A stretch of DNA of 64,000 bases from Shinisaurus crocodilurus (lineage: Eukaryota > Chordata > Lepidosauria > Squamata > Shinisauridae), in assembly GCA_021292165.1 (NCBI GenBank), contig CM037877.1, forward strand, positions 164,940,242 through 165,004,241, given 5' to 3'. This document shows positions 10,926-22,611 of this stretch, one piece after another. Below the pieces are notes generated by a model that saw only the letters and a program-made list of their open reading frames with translations, was not told the DNA's origin and made no database searches. The translations under genes were made by a program, and so were the position numbers. Numbering within the stretch: position 1 is the first letter of the stretch; every line of letters starts with the position of its first letter.

Positions 10926-11295
10926 TTATCTCAAGGAGTGCCTCCAGCAACATCAACATCAAGCTCAACAAGATCTGCCACAGACGGCCTTCTCCCTGTC
11001 CCATCAGCCAGAGAAACCAGGCTGGTGGGTACTAGGAGGAAGGCCTTTTCTGTGGCAGCCCCCAATTTATGGAACTCTCTCCCCAGTGACCTCCACCATG
11101 CCCCTTCCTTGATTAGCTTCCGCTGTGCGTTAAAAACGTGGCTTTTCAGGTGGGAATATGGGGTGGGTTAGGATGTTTAAGTTTTGTACTGTTTTTAATT
11201 GTGTTTTACACTGTTTTTTCTTGTATTTTATTGGACTGTACATCGCTCAGAATGGCTGGATGACTGGCCAGATGGGCGATTCAAAAATATTATAT
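10926..11295 (+). pseudogene. L2-like LINE, 3' end of ORF2 and 3' UTR
   Basis: The frame at about 10935-11171 encodes SARETRLVGTRRKAFSVAAP then LWNSLPSDL and FRCALKTWLF, the characteristic C-terminus of L2-like reverse transcriptases. It continues through a T-rich UTR to ATTGGACTGTACATCGC and GATGGGCGATTCAAAAATAT, a typical LINE 3' end. The copy is 5'-truncated with no catalytic domain. The 146-bp MITE begins just downstream, with its target duplication at 11300-11307. Confidence 0.75.
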
Positions 11296-11307
11296 ATACC
11301 ATATATA

Positions 11308-11451
11308 CTGGGCTTTTTTTCTGGTGGAACTCACTGGAACTGAGTTCCAGCACCTTTTCTTCTATTAATTGCATTACAATTTAATCGCCATCTACTCCCG
11401 AGGAAATGTAATCCAAGAGTTCCGGTACCCTTTTCTCCAGAAAAAAAGCAC

Positions 11452-11453
<2 letters not shown>
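11308..11453 (+). mobile_element. 146-bp hAT-type MITE (copy 1)
   Basis: The left end CTGGGCTTTTTTTCTGG and right end CCAGAAAAAAAGCACTG form imperfect terminal inverted repeats. The 8-bp direct repeat CATATATA flanks it exactly (11300-11307 and 11454-11461). A second copy of identical length lies at 51201-51346 with four substitutions by my count, so the pair is about 97% identical. It is noncoding and needs transposase in trans. Confidence 0.85.

Positions 11454-11487
<34 letters not shown>
11454..11487. repeat. (TA)n microsatellite
   Basis: A TA run directly abuts the MITE right end. It may have been the insertion target or have expanded from the target duplication. Confidence 0.9.
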
Positions 11488-11491
<4 letters not shown>

Positions 11492-11512
11492 CATTTATAA
11501 ATGTAAATTTAT

Positions 11513-11721
11513 TACATTTTCCTTGCAAGGAACCCAAGGCAGTGCACATGGTCCTGCTCTGCTCCATTTTATCCTCTCAACAACCCTGTGAGGTAGGTTA
11601 GGCTGAGAGTCAGTGACTGGCCCAAAATCACCCAGTGAGCTTCATGGCCAAGTGGAGACTAAAACCCGGATCTCCCGAGTCCCAGTCCAATACTCTAACC
11701 GCTATGTCACAGTGGATCTCA
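11513..11721 (-). mobile_element. tRNA-derived SINE, Sauria-SINE-like (copy 2)
   Basis: Reverse complement of the family: the tail side has CCTTGCAAGGAACCCAAGGC, the middle has GTGAGGTAGGTTAGGCTGAG, and the head lies at the right (CCCGGATCTCCCGAGTCCCA). The promoter boxes are degenerate. Confidence 0.8.
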
Positions 11722-11731
11722 TTCATATATA

Positions 11732-11800
11732 CACACACACTTCTTATTTTGCATGTTACTTGAGTATGTAAGTGTGTGTGTGTGTGTGCGCGTGCATGCA
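11732..11800. repeat. (CA)n and (TG)n microsatellites
   Basis: A short CA run near 11731-11741 and a longer TG run with GCGCGTGCATGCATG near 11769-11800. Confidence 0.85.
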
Positions 11801-11829
11801 TGTGCTTACTCACTCTTCCACCATACAAG

Positions 11830-12480
11830 GCTTGTGTGAGTACATAATCTGGCCCCTGTTTTTCTTGGCAGTATACTCAAGTGAAATTGTCATGCATAAA
11901 TTACCCGTTCCTCTTTCATCCTGCCACGTTCCTCTGCCATTCATTCCATAGTATTCTCCACCTATGAAAGTCAGCATTGGAGTTAAAAGGGCAACTTCAC
12001 TGAGAAAAAGCTGCTGTATGAGTAGATTCTACAGCTACTGTATCCAGTTTCTCTACTGTGGAGAAAGCATATTCCTAAAAACAAAGCACTAGCATACATT
12101 TTCCTCTGCGCACAAGGGGTATGAGTTGTATGCCAATTGACTTGGATTTGTGTTGGGAGAAGATGGTATAAATGCAGTTCATATTGGTGTGGAATTTGCA
12201 ACCTGAAATTAATAATTAGAAATGATTTAACATGCTTGGGTCTAGGTCAAACAAACATTTCTCCCTGAATCCCTGTTATTTAACAGACTGCTAGTCAGTC
12301 TCCTGCAATCCAAACATTATAACTTTGTTGTATGAGTTATTCGCTGGAAATAAGTTTGTTCCAGAAACCCAATTGATGTTTGACTTGGATATATTGAAAC
12401 ACTTATGGAAAAGTTGTTTTAACTGGTGTCTCTGTGTGCATAAAATAAATTACATGGTATACAGAGAATTAAGTATCTCT
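11830..12480. other. repeat-poor DNA
   Basis: Nothing recognised. Open frames are short and motif-free. Confidence 0.35.
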
Positions 12481-12486
12481 CTCTGA

Positions 12487-12670
12487 CCTGGTTCACACAA
12501 ACTGAAAACCCACCATGGGTAACCAGCCATGTTAGGTTGTCATGTCATCTAAAACTGGTGCGGTTTCTGCAGGGTGGCTTATTTTTCACGTACAAGCCAC
12601 CCTGAGAACCCATGGCTTGTTCTAGGGGTTGTTTGACCTACGATGGGTTGTTGTGTTGTCCAAACCCAGG
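12487..12670. repeat. palindromic repeat family Q, copy 2
   Basis: It starts with CCTGGTTCACACAAACTG and ends near GGTTGTTGTGTTGTCCAAAC. Internal GGGTGGCTTATTT and ACAAGCCACCCTGAG motifs are inverted relative to each other. Confidence 0.5.
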
Positions 12671-12842
12671 AGAGCAATTTTATTGTGGGTTGTTGGGAAC
12701 GGCTATGGAGCCTCTCAGCAAGAGCAGCAAAAAACCCTGCCGCTCACTTTCATGATCTCGCCAGTGACTGCCCTTCCACCAATGCCAAAACGGTACTTTG
12801 GAAGGACCATCACTCATTCTTCCCAAAGATGGTGCACATGTG

Positions 12843-12940
12843 GTTCCCAGGAGGTTTCCCATCCAGGCACTTACCAGACCCAGGTCTGCTTAGTTTCAGT
12901 AGCCTCATGTACCTTCAGACCATTCCCTGGGACCTTACCT
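12843..12940 (-). mobile_element. divergent 5S rRNA-derived SINE piece
   Basis: The plus-strand run TTTCCCATCCAGGCACTTAC then CAGACCCAGGTCTGCTTAG is the reverse complement of the 5S rRNA segment from the A-box to the C-box. Compared with the copies at 1.4 and 55.6 kb, the tail differs and the head carries an extra AGTAGCCTCATGTACCTTC segment, so it belongs to another subfamily. A close relative is at 15053-15150. Confidence 0.6.
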
Positions 12941-12959
12941 TTTCATTCCTTTCCTGCTG

Positions 12960-15050
12960 GTAATCTCCACTACCAGGAGAAACTTTGGAAGAACATCAAC
13001 AGCGATCCTGAGACAGACAATTCAATGCCAATACTATGAAGATCATTTGGTAACCAACTGGTGGGTGCTGGGTGGAGGGAATCCTTGTGCGAGCAGGGAA
13101 ATTTAAACTGTTTTTTTATTGTAAGGAAAGAAATGGCTTGGTCTGTGAAGGTTTACCAAATTATCGAATAATGCGGTGACATTGTTGCTTCATTAATCTT
13201 GCCTATTGGTCCATTTTGCTTCACTTCACACACTGTTTGTAAAAGAAAGGGGAGATACAAAGTTAAAAGAGCCACCGGAATGGTGAAAATCTTATTTTTA
13301 AAAGGCTGTTGACCTTCTCAGTCTGTTTTGTTTTGCTTTGGTATGCTCAACTGCCCCAGGAGGTCATTAACAGACAGTGGTGACTGTTGTCAGGTCTTAC
13401 TGTTTAATTAGATCACAGTTTCTGTCAAAATTCTAAAATTCTTTTTGGCACATGCCAAAATTTTCACAGTTTTTAGCCTTTATGCTGAAATATTTCTTAA
13501 ACAATAAGCAGCAGCCTCCACCAGACAGTCAACAAATTTATTTAATATTTACAGGATGCACTTAAAAGTATGTGCCTCAGGTTAGATTCGCTGAAATGTG
13601 ACATCTTATTTTCCAAAACCATCCTGTGGGTAATCCCTTAAAACTCATATTGACATTAATAGAAGCCTTAAGAAATGGACCGACTGTGGTGCTCAGTTAT
13701 ATCTTTAAGGAAGCGGAGCCTCGTTGCCAATCTTGCCTCCATCCATCAAGCGTTCTAACATTATTCTAAAAACAAAGTCTTATCTGAAGCAGTAAACGAG
13801 ACTGTTGATATTTCCCATCTTCTCTTGGAATGACACAACCACTGTATACAATCTGTGATTTCTAATGCCAGGTCAATTCCAACGACCTCTTCTGCCATAT
13901 TAGCTACTACTGTAGGAATGCTTTTAAAATTATTCCTGTGAAGACATACACACCGAAAATGGGGGCAGGTACCTAAATAAAAGAGAAAGCAGTGATGGGG
14001 TGAAGGTGAACTCCCTCGATCAGGCTTGGAATTGGGCATCTCCCTAAAGAAGCTGAGTTTACTCCAAGTCCAGTTCTAAGCCAAATGAAACCCTATCAAA
14101 CACCCAATGATGACATAGGGAGGGTAAGTGGTCTAATCCCTCCCTCAACACTCCCAATGAAGTTCCAAATCCCCATTCTCATTCATCTGCCTGCCTGCTT
14201 CCCTCCAAAATCCTCGCCTCTCCCTCTTTCTCACCCACTAACCTGGCATTATTCTTGCAGCAGCAGTTGAATGGCGAAAGGCAAGGAGGTCCTTCACCCA
14301 ACCCATGCCTTGCTGGCATCTTCCACAGCTACAAGCCAGGTGCCAAGGGTGGTGGGAAATGTAGTTTTATCAGTGCTCCTGAAATCTGCCTACATTTGCC
14401 ATCACTCCTGGCTCCTAGCTTGCAACTATAGCAGTGTGCCAGGTACTAGAGGGGAAAGAGGGAGACCTCCCTCCATTCTGCAACTGTCACCAGAGCTACA
14501 AAGAAGCTACAAAGAAGGTGGAGGGGTGGGAAGGAGAAGGAAGGGGATTTGGAAGTGGGGTGTGTAGAGAGAGAGAACTTGAGTTCTTCTCCAGGTTAAA
14601 ATCTGAGCCAAAGAAAACCTTTCATGTCTGTAACGCTCTACTCATTTTTGAGCCACTGAGATATTTCTGAGTCAGGAAAGATGAAATTTGGCATCACAAA
14701 TTATTTATTTAGTACATTTATGTCCCATCTTGGCAGCTTTTGTGCGGTTTGCAGGGGCAGTATCCAATCAGACACTAGAGCTAACATGAATTACATTGTG
14801 CTAGCGTAAGGGAGATCTTCTAGCACAATGCCAATAACATTCGCTGGCATGGCAGGTTTTACAACATTCATATACTGCTCCATATCTAAACAGATTCTGG
14901 AGCACGGAACAATAAAGGGTAAGAAAGATAAAAAGAATAAAAACCTATATTAAAACAGAATATCAATTTTTTTTCAAAAAACATAACCCACGGCTGGTCA
15001 AACGGGGAAGCGCTAGTTAGCACTAGTGTCCAACTGGATACTTACTGTCC
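12960..15050. other. repeat-poor DNA
   Basis: About 2 kb without a gene. Frames of 92 to 98 codons at 13761-14039 and 14271-14567 carry no domain motif. A pair resembling GTGGGAAATGTAG near 14350 recalls a MITE centre but is too short to call. Confidence 0.35.
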
Positions 15051-15052
15051 CA

Positions 15053-15150
15053 GAAGGTCTTCCATCCAGGCACTGGCCAGACCCAGACCTTCTGGCATCA
15101 GCAAGGTGGCTACACCATGTGCCCTCTGACCATGCCCTGGAATACAAGGC
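15053..15150 (-). mobile_element. divergent 5S rRNA-derived SINE piece
   Basis: GTCTTCCATCCAGGCACTGG then CCAGACCCAGACCTTCTGGC matches the reverse complement of the 5S promoter region with changes. The following CAGCAAGGTGGCTACACCAT and TGCCCTCTGACCATGCCCTG parallel the piece at 12843-12940. Confidence 0.55.
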
Positions 15151-15159
15151 TCCTGAATA

Positions 15160-15838
15160 TTTCATGATCATGTAGGATTTCAACATGTACAACTTTTCTC
15201 ACCACGGCGTGACAAGCCGCATCTGTCAAATTCCCTCTTCTAAATCATTTTTATTAAAGGTATAGAAGACCTGTCCTACTCTGGTCACCATTCATACAAA
15301 CCTAAAGAATCTAATCCCTCCCCCTCCCCCCCTTTGTTTTCTTCATGAAATATTATTTAATTTTGAAATAAAGTTTAAAAAACAAAGGCAACAAAATGGA
15401 ACATACATAATACTATAACAAGCTCACTAACGAAATAAAGAAACTCACCAGCTCCAGTTCTTAGTCTGTCGCTGATATGCTTGCGGAACAGCTCGAGCAA
15501 AACAGCCTATGTAGAAGCTCGTTATCAAATGAAAGAATGAAAATCTATTAGTCAGAAAAATACACAGCCAAAAGAATGTGGTTGGAATCGACTCTCTTTC
15601 TTATGCGGTGCCTTGCAGAATGTAGGGTGTGTGTGTGTGGCAAGATTCCAAGGCAGGAACGCGCAGCTGTGTGAGTCAGTGCTCCTCCTGGTTGCATTCT
15701 GACGAGCACAAGCAAAGTGGGCACAGACTGTTGCAAGTGGGATCCCTGTCCCCATTCTGTTCACACCGCTGCTGCCTCTGCCCTCTTCTCCCCCTTCCCC
15801 AAGCCAGAAAAACCTTACCTTGGAAAAAAGGTGGGGCC
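15160..15838. other. no recognisable feature
   Basis: Contains a short GTGTGTGTG stretch near 15630. Overlapping frames on both strands (up to 132 codons, minus) have no recognisable domain. Confidence 0.35.
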
Positions 15839-15839
15839 C

Positions 15840-16296
15840 TAGGGATGTCGGAGAATTCCACAACAGACTCAAATGAATTGGATTTCTATGAATCCGACGA
15901 CCTATGGATTCTGTAGCGGAATGGCCTTTCCCAAGCCACATGGATTCCACTGACTTGTGGACCTTTAAAAAAACAACAAAAAACTTTCTGTAATTCTACA
16001 CAAATTTAGTCATAGAAAAATGCAAAACACAAAAAACCCTCCAACAACTGAAAATGTGCATCCCCCCCCCATAGACTAAAGCATGAAAGTGTGCATTTTG
16101 GTGGGATTTGAGTATTTTTGGGGGAATTTGCGCATTTTCGGAAGTGCAAATTTTCGGAAGCGCGAATTTGCACAAATGCGTATGAACGTATTTGTGCAAA
16201 ATCCAATTTCGTCAATGAGCAGACAACAGAATGAAAGGCACCTGAAAATTTGCAAAATGCTGACAGAATGGATTTAAGGAAGTCCATACAACCCTA
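15840..16296. mobile_element. TAGGGATG-end foldback element, subfamily 1 (copy 1)
   Basis: It starts TAGGGATGTCGGAGAATTCC and ends CATACAACCCTA. The body includes GGATTTCTATGAATCCGACG, ACACAAATTTAGTCATAGAA and repeated GTGCATTTTGGTGGGATTTG motifs. A second copy at 26714-27130 sits inside a LINE. No clear 8-bp target duplication was found for this copy. Confidence 0.7.
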
Positions 16297-16370
16297 GTGT
16301 TGGGTTCTCCCAGAGATCCACAGAATGCCATCCAATCCTTCCTGCTCAGAACCTGAGACTTAACTACAAA

Positions 16371-16787
16371 CAGGGATGTGCAAATCAGCAAAACCCAAGA
16401 TCACCAAAGTTTTCTGAATTCCAACTCAAAGCTCGTTTTGACTTGAGTCCATATCGGAATGTGAGTTTTGCTTTTTTCTTTCCGCACAAAACTCTGTGCG
16501 TATTTCCATGCGCATGTTTCCAAATGTACCCATCAGTTGTATGCATCTTTAAAGTGTACGCATTCTTCTCCCATTGATGAAAGTGTATTGGGTGCATTTC
16601 CCAAATGTATGCATGCTGTCGAACCCATTTTTTGGGTTCGTGAATCACATTGCAAGCTTGGAAATATACGAATTTGAATTTTGACCGCGGATTGTGTCTG
16701 AGTCGTCTGTGTTCAGGCCAGAACATGGGGTAACTGGATAAAATCCTAATAAAAAGTGAACTGAAATGAATTTTTCATACATCCCTA
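16371..16787. mobile_element. TAGGGATG-end foldback element, different subfamily
   Basis: The left end CAGGGATGTGCAAATCAGC and right end TTTTTCATACATCCCTA are mutual inverted termini. Interior motifs such as CGCATGTTTCCAAATG and TGCATTTCCCAAATGTATGC repeat. It lies only 74 bp from the previous element. Confidence 0.6.
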
Positions 16788-16799
16788 GTCCCAGGATCC

Positions 16800-17990
16800 C
16801 TAGTGTGAGGAGATGCTTTGTGCATCAGTTCCTGCCAAGAAGGAGGCCTCCTTCTCAGTGACGAATAACATATGGAGAGTCAGTTCGCACTAGGGATCCT
16901 CAAACTTGTAGTCAAGTCACAAGTCCCCAGCAGGATAGGATAGTGTCCCATGTGCCTGTGGCAGTACTGGTCACGTCTGCCACCATCTACCCCAAGGTAG
17001 AAGGTTTTTAGTTGAAAAAGGGGAAGAGGAAGGAGGTGCGGGTGGCAATGGGCACTTTGCATGGTTTCTTCCAGTGCTCCAACTGAAAGTATCCTGGCTG
17101 CAGTGGGATGTGGAGGATCCAGATCTCTGCATCCATTTTAGAAACCAGTTTGGAGATTGTTGAGCTCTAGTACATGGACTTGGGAGCTCTCCCTTTAGGG
17201 GACACAGTGTAGGCCACTGCTAGGTGCCCCCCTCTTTATCCCTCTGGCTGCGACTTTGGCCAGTCCCAGAAGAGACTGAGCATTCCACTTACCACCGCCA
17301 ATGGGTTACATTGTTGCTCAAGATCAATTAGACAAATGGCCAGAAATGGATGCACAGGGCTGTATTTCTGTGCGTGTGTGAGTGAGAGATGGGGGTGGAG
17401 GGGGTGGCGTGGCACTCCCATATAAGGAAAGGAGAAATGAGATATGCTGAGGTGGGAAAATTGTCCACACTTGACGGAGCATGGCCACTTCAAAAAGTGA
17501 GAAAACCAGTTGGACAAATCCACCCCTACCCCACCAGATAGTTGGCAATGTGATTTGGGCTGGATATCATAGTGCTATGAGAACCTAACAGGTTCATTGA
17601 GACATTGTGGGATATGACTTTCACTTACAGAAATCACTGAGCATAGAAATCCCCTCAGATACCAAAATGTATATTGCTTATAAGACATTTCATTCAATTT
17701 TTAAGAAAATAAAATAGCCTAATTCATTTTAACAGGACTTTAAAAGTGAAATCAATGAAATTGCAACACACAGTAGTGCTTTATGTAGAGCCTGAATCAA
17801 TAAAACTATATTGCACATGGCAGTGTGAGGCTAAGGTAAACCTGTAGCAGCACACCATTTAGCAGCACTTTATGAGGTACGTATACCACTGGATTCTAAA
17901 AAGAGGCTGTCATAGATTTTTTTTGTTGTTGGTGGTGGTGATATTATAATAGCATTTTTTATTGAGAAATTGTTAAATCAGATTTAGGTT
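16800..17990. other. repeat-poor DNA
   Basis: No family repeat or gene recognised. A GGGGGTGGAGGGGGTGGCG G-rich stretch lies near 17390-17410. Confidence 0.35.
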
Positions 17991-17998
17991 CATAGTCT

Positions 17999-19203
17999 TA
18001 ATCTAAAAATATAAGAAGAGCAACCTGCTGGATCAGACCAGAGGCCTACCTAGTCCAGCCTCCAGTTTCCCACAGTGGCCAGCCATGTGCCCCAAGGGGA
18101 AGCCCACAAGCAGGACATGAAGGCAGTAGCGCCTTCCCACTGTTGCTTCCAAAGTCATGCTGCTTCTGGTACTGGAGGCAGCATGTCGCCATCATGGCTT
18201 AATCAAAGACATCATCGATAGGCTTCTCCTTCCCCAGTGAAATTTGTCTTGTGCCCTTGTAAAGCCATCTAGGCCTAAGCTGGTAGCCATCCCCACATCC
18301 TGTGGGAGGAAATTCCATAGTTTGGCCATGCGCTGTGTGAAGAAGTACTTCCTTCTGTCTCTCCTGAATCTCTGACCATTCTGCTTCATTGGATTCTAGC
18401 ATGATGAGAGATGGAGCAAACCTTTCCCTAGCCACCTTCTCCACATTCCCCGCTCCCCACACTTGCCTTTTTCCTAAACAAAAAGGCCCCAGAGATTGTA
18501 GCCTTTCCTTGTAAGGAAGTTGCTGCACACCCATGAAAATTTTGGGTGCCCTTTTCTGTACTTTCCCCACCTCTAAAATATCCTTTTTGAGGTGGGGTGA
18601 CCAGAACTGTAAACAGTATTCCAAGTGTGGTTGCACCACAGATTCATATAAAGGTTGTTACGATACGGACATTTTTTTATCTTTGAGCCTTTCCTTACAA
18701 TCCCAGCATGGAACTTGCCTTTTTCACAGCTGCCTCCCACTAGGTCAGTGTTTTCATTCGGTAATTCTCCATGACGCTAAGACCCATTTCCTAGTCAATC
18801 ACTAACAGCGCAGATTGCATCTGTATATATGTGAAGTAACTTAAGATATTTTACCCTAGTGTATATCACTTTACATTTACTTACATTGAATTGTGTTTGC
18901 CATTTTATTACCCATTCACCAATTTTGGAAAAATTCTTTTGGAACTCTTTGCAACCCCTTTTTGTTTTAACTACATGGAATAATGTGGTATCATCCACCA
19001 TCCTGGCCACCTCACTGCTCACCCTTCACTAAATGCAATGTTATGAACAAGTTTACAAGCAATTGTCCCATTACAGATCCTCGGGAACCCCACTTTTTAT
19101 ATCCCGCCATTGTGTAAACAGTCCATTTATCCCATCTCTCTGCTTCCTGTTCTTTAACCACTTAGCAATCCATAAGAGGACCTCTCTGTCTATTTTTAGA
19201 TTA
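17999..19203 (-). pseudogene. CR1/L3-like LINE, 3' half (copy 1 of inverted composite)
   Basis: Minus-strand frames at 18795-19022 and 18199-18639 encode the end of the reverse-transcriptase domain and the C-terminal region. The catalytic motif C reads VDDTTLFHVV, with both aspartates kept. QTQFNVSKCKVI follows, and the C-terminal part has VQPHLEYCLQFWSPHLKKDI and RKYFFTQRMAKLWNFLPQDV. Frames are interrupted between and within these blocks, so it is not functional. The 3' UTR holds CTGCTTGTGGGCTTCCCCTT. The LINE is bounded by a 12-bp inverted pair, TAATCTAAAAAT (17999-18010) and ATTTTTAGATTA (19192-19203). The 5' side joins the foldback repeat at 19203-19680, as in the copy at 32490-34403. 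Confidence 0.8.
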
Positions 19204-19680
19204 GGGATAGGTAAGAATTTTGTTTCAGTTCATTTTTTATCAGGAATTTGCAAAGTTTTCCCTATTTGGGACAGAAACAACTTGATATTTTTTAAAAAAA
19301 CTGAATGTGGGCAAAACTAACACTGACATATCCATCCATCCAGGCCCAGGGCTTTGAGTGCTTAGTTCTTAAAAGTCTGGGTCTGAATCCCTGTGTATTC
19401 AGCCATGTTACCACCGAATTAGAACTGCCATCTCTTTTTTCTGACAGACTCCTCATCTTTAACAGTGATGTTGCATGTAGGTACAACATGGGTCCTCTCC
19501 ATGTTGGGAATAGTTGTGTCTATCAAATTTGCCTTATACAGATGGCTGAGAATTTCATTTCAGTTTGTTTTGATAAGAATTTACCAACATTTGCAAAGTT
19601 CTCCATATTGGGACAGAAAGAATATGAGAATTAAACCATGTGGGAGAAAGCAAAACTGACAGATTCACCCATGTCTCCTT
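19203..19680 (-). mobile_element. foldback repeat X (copy 1), joined to LINE
   Basis: Reading from the LINE junction, it begins TAGGGATAGGTAAGAATTTT and ends near GACAGATTCACCCATGTCTC, with duplicated, inverted-style halves (TTGCAAAGTTTTCCCTATTTGG and TTGCAAAGTTCTCCATATTGG type motifs). Copies are at 32490-33222 and 34965-35305. The terminal AGGGAT motif places it with the other AGGGATG-ended elements. Confidence 0.65.
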
Positions 19681-19689
19681 AAGTTATTC

Positions 19690-20645
19690 AGCTGCAATTA
19701 GCAAGTTGTCAAGGTACGAATCTGTGGTCAGTTCTTAATATTCATGCTAGTGTAAGTGCCGGTGAGTCTTTGTTTCTGCTTTTGGCTTGCAAGTTAAGTC
19801 TGTACTTTCAACTTGAATGCCAGGAATGCGGGAATCCCTTTCTCCTTGTTTCCTGTGCTGGGATGAGCTGCTGCTATTGTGAAGGGAGCATACATGATGT
19901 GTACATATAATTTCATCAGATTGGGCCTAGAAAGGATATTCATTGGTCTGAACTGGTTAAAGCAAATGGGCTGGAGAAAATCTGCAAGCTGCTCTAATTT
20001 AGACTTCCTCTGGAGTTAATTAAGCAACTTTAGATTTGCTTTGTCTTTCCTTTGATATTTAGCCAAGAAATCTTCTCATAAACCTATTTCTATTCTAGGG
20101 CTTGAGAAATATCACACCGTAGGCACATAGTAGGCTTGTGAATGCAATCAGACTTATTATCTAAGTTGATCATTATTTTGTACGGGACTGATTGCTATTT
20201 ATGATCTCTAATAGAGGTCATTAGTATATTACATGCATTCTGAGTATGATTACATTGCTTTAAATTAAGACTTGCAGTTAGCAAGGATAAAGTATTTCTG
20301 ATTTATTTTAATAAAGTGCAAACTAAAGCATTTCCATAAAGTGTATGCTTTGTGCTATAAACTTTTTTTTGGCACTAGAATATATAAGTAGAAAAAAATA
20401 TACAGATAGGTAAATTTAGCCTTCATTTGTCAAACTACAATTACTTCAGAGTCATCCTAATGAAGATAATGTCCTTATCTCCTTAACTGGGAAATATATA
20501 AAAAGCTGGACTTTAAAATCCTTGGTCTTGAGGAACCACTACTTTGATTACAGTGTTTCCATTTGTATTGTCCCTTATTGTAGAGGGAGTGCTTAGAAGT
20601 ATGCAATCATCTTGGCTGGTGAAACAAAGCAAGGAAAGGCTAAGT
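19690..20645. other. repeat-poor AT-rich DNA
   Basis: Nearly 1 kb with no recognised repeat. It may hold conserved noncoding sequence, but that cannot be judged from one genome. Confidence 0.4.
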
Positions 20646-20654
20646 CCTCTACTT

Positions 20655-20777
20655 CAGCCTTCACCAATGTAGCTTTGGACTTCAACTCCCATCAGCCCCA
20701 GCCAGCATGGACAATGGTCAAGTATTCTGGGAGTTGTCATTCAAAATATCTGGTGGGCATCGGGTTGGGAAAGGCTG
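20655..20777. mobile_element. hAT-type palindromic MITE
   Basis: Termini are CAGCCTTCACCAATG and CGGGTTGGGAAAGGCTG, with CAACTCCCATCAGCCCCAGC and TTCTGGGAGTTGTC in the arms. Flanking 8-mers CTCTACTT and CTCTGCTT match at 7 of 8 positions. It is a relative of the element at 10566-10666. Confidence 0.75.
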
Positions 20778-20849
20778 CTCTGCTTGCTAAAAGCTTCCTT
20801 TTGAAGAGTAGAATGCTGCCCTTAATTTGTGGGGTTATGGGCCCAGCTG

Positions 20850-20850
20850 G

Positions 20851-20881
<31 letters not shown>
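20850..20881. repeat. (CA)n microsatellite
   Basis: CA run of about 31 bp. Confidence 0.95.
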
Positions 20882-20885
<4 letters not shown>

Positions 20886-21139
20886 AATTTCTGAATTCTT
20901 ACTATTGCATTTCATGACCACCTCCTCTCCCCACCCTCGGGTGGGGGGAAGAGAAGACTGCTGAATGGGTGGGGATTCTGGCAGCTCTGTCCAGTACATG
21001 ATTGAGAAATGTGATCATAATTTCTACCCATATGACCTATTTTCATTATTGTAAGTAATATTTTTTCTCTCTCTGCATAATTATTGATCGTCAGTTACTG
21101 TAAGTTTAAAAAAAACATTTTTTTAAAAAAAAGAAGAAG

Positions 21140-21290
21140 AAAGAGAAGCATCTGGACCCCTTCCAGAATGGCTTTCAACCTAGGCTTGGCAGTGAGAATG
21201 TGCTTTTGGCCTTGGTCAACAATATGCATATGGAAACTGAAAGGAAATTATTTTCTAATGTTTCTACAACCTATGCTAGAACCCCCTGAT
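21140..21290 (+). pseudogene. decayed LINE reverse-transcriptase fragment
   Basis: The reading LDPFQNGFQPRLGSENVLLA then LVNNMH (about 21156-21232) resembles the block that precedes motif A in L2-like reverse transcriptases. No other motif survives, stop codons follow, and no 3' end is evident, so only this patch is called. Confidence 0.5.
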
Positions 21291-21299
21291 CATTCATGA

Positions 21300-22600
21300 C
21301 TTGGTATTGATTAAATGCCAGCAGCATCTTGTGAGTGTCCTCAGAACCACATGCGAATTGTTTTATTCATTCTTGAGAGGTGGTCTCAAAAGATGGATGA
21401 GTGGTTGCTTATGATCTCAGGATTTCTATATTGTTTGGATTCCAACTCTCTCCAGCCTGTCTCAGATATGTATTTGAGGCTGCTGGAAAAGTTGATGTAT
21501 CATTAAGATTATGATAACAATCAGCTCTGGGTTTGTTTTTAATCTGACCCAAGTCTTGCAGCATCGGTGCCTAAGAACAAGTTGCAGAGGATTATGAAGA
21601 TCAACTATATTCCAGTTTTGTATATTATTGTTTGGAATCAGCTTCATTGTTATGGATCCACCTTCAGTACATTCAGGGTTGGCCTCCAGAGCATTAATGG
21701 TTACCCTGAGTCCTACAAGTTTTTGATTATTTCTGGAATTAAAAATGAGAGAATTGTTGCATTTAACTGAAGTTAAAGTTAATACATTAATTTGTGTCTC
21801 AGTTGTACAGCTTACATGGTTTTCTTTTAGTTCAGCATGTTTTCTGTTGTCCCTTTGTATAAAGCTAAATTTGGAACATCCTTAAAGATTTAACTCTCTT
21901 TTCTGTTGCTTGATGACCAAGGATAAAGTGAGTTAAAATATTCGTAAGACTGAAGATGCTCCCACGAAACAAGCCAGCAAACCCCATGCATCCCGTGAGG
22001 CTTTAAAAAACAACAACCAAAAATATTATTTGACCCATAATACCACATTTTAGGTTACTATGCTCGGTATCTATCTTATGTATCAAATGCCTTTAATCAC
22101 CCTGATATTTAGCAATTAAAAGAATACTTTTGATCTTGTTGTAATTGAAATCTGGAGTTTTCAACTTGGAGCTAGGGCAGTGTACTAAACTACACCACAT
22201 TGATTGCTGTGTCATCATTCTTGCATTCCTATCCATTTCTTTCTGTCTACATGCTATACGAACTGATTCACTAGCTTGGCAACTCTCACATCAGTCTATT
22301 GCAGTGCGTAAGAATTCACCCATTCAAGCAGTTGGCAAGAAGATAGGCTACTTTTGATTGAGTCTGTGTGTCACTTCAAGATGGATTTAGCGTATGAGTC
22401 TATACATTACTTGCATCCTGCATGGTATCCCACTTGTCGTCAAATAGTGCTGTGATAGATTTGGCTTGTGCAGTACAGATAGTTACACATGGATAAACTG
22501 ATGGACATAATTGGTAGTAGGTTGTAGTATATCTGATCAGTAATTAAAGATTTAAGATATATTTGATGATACAAACAAATCCATTATTCTGCTAAATATA
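21300..22600. other. repeat-poor AT-rich DNA, possibly LINE-derived in part
   Basis: Up to about 21760 the composition is compatible with very old LINE sequence, but no motif could be read. Nothing was recognised from 21770 to 22600. Confidence 0.3.
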
Positions 22601-22611
22601 TTGTACAATAT

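Noticed and set aside
18199..18639. 146-codon frame as a host gene
   Set aside because: It matches the C-terminal part of a LINE ORF2 and recurs at 33778-34221.
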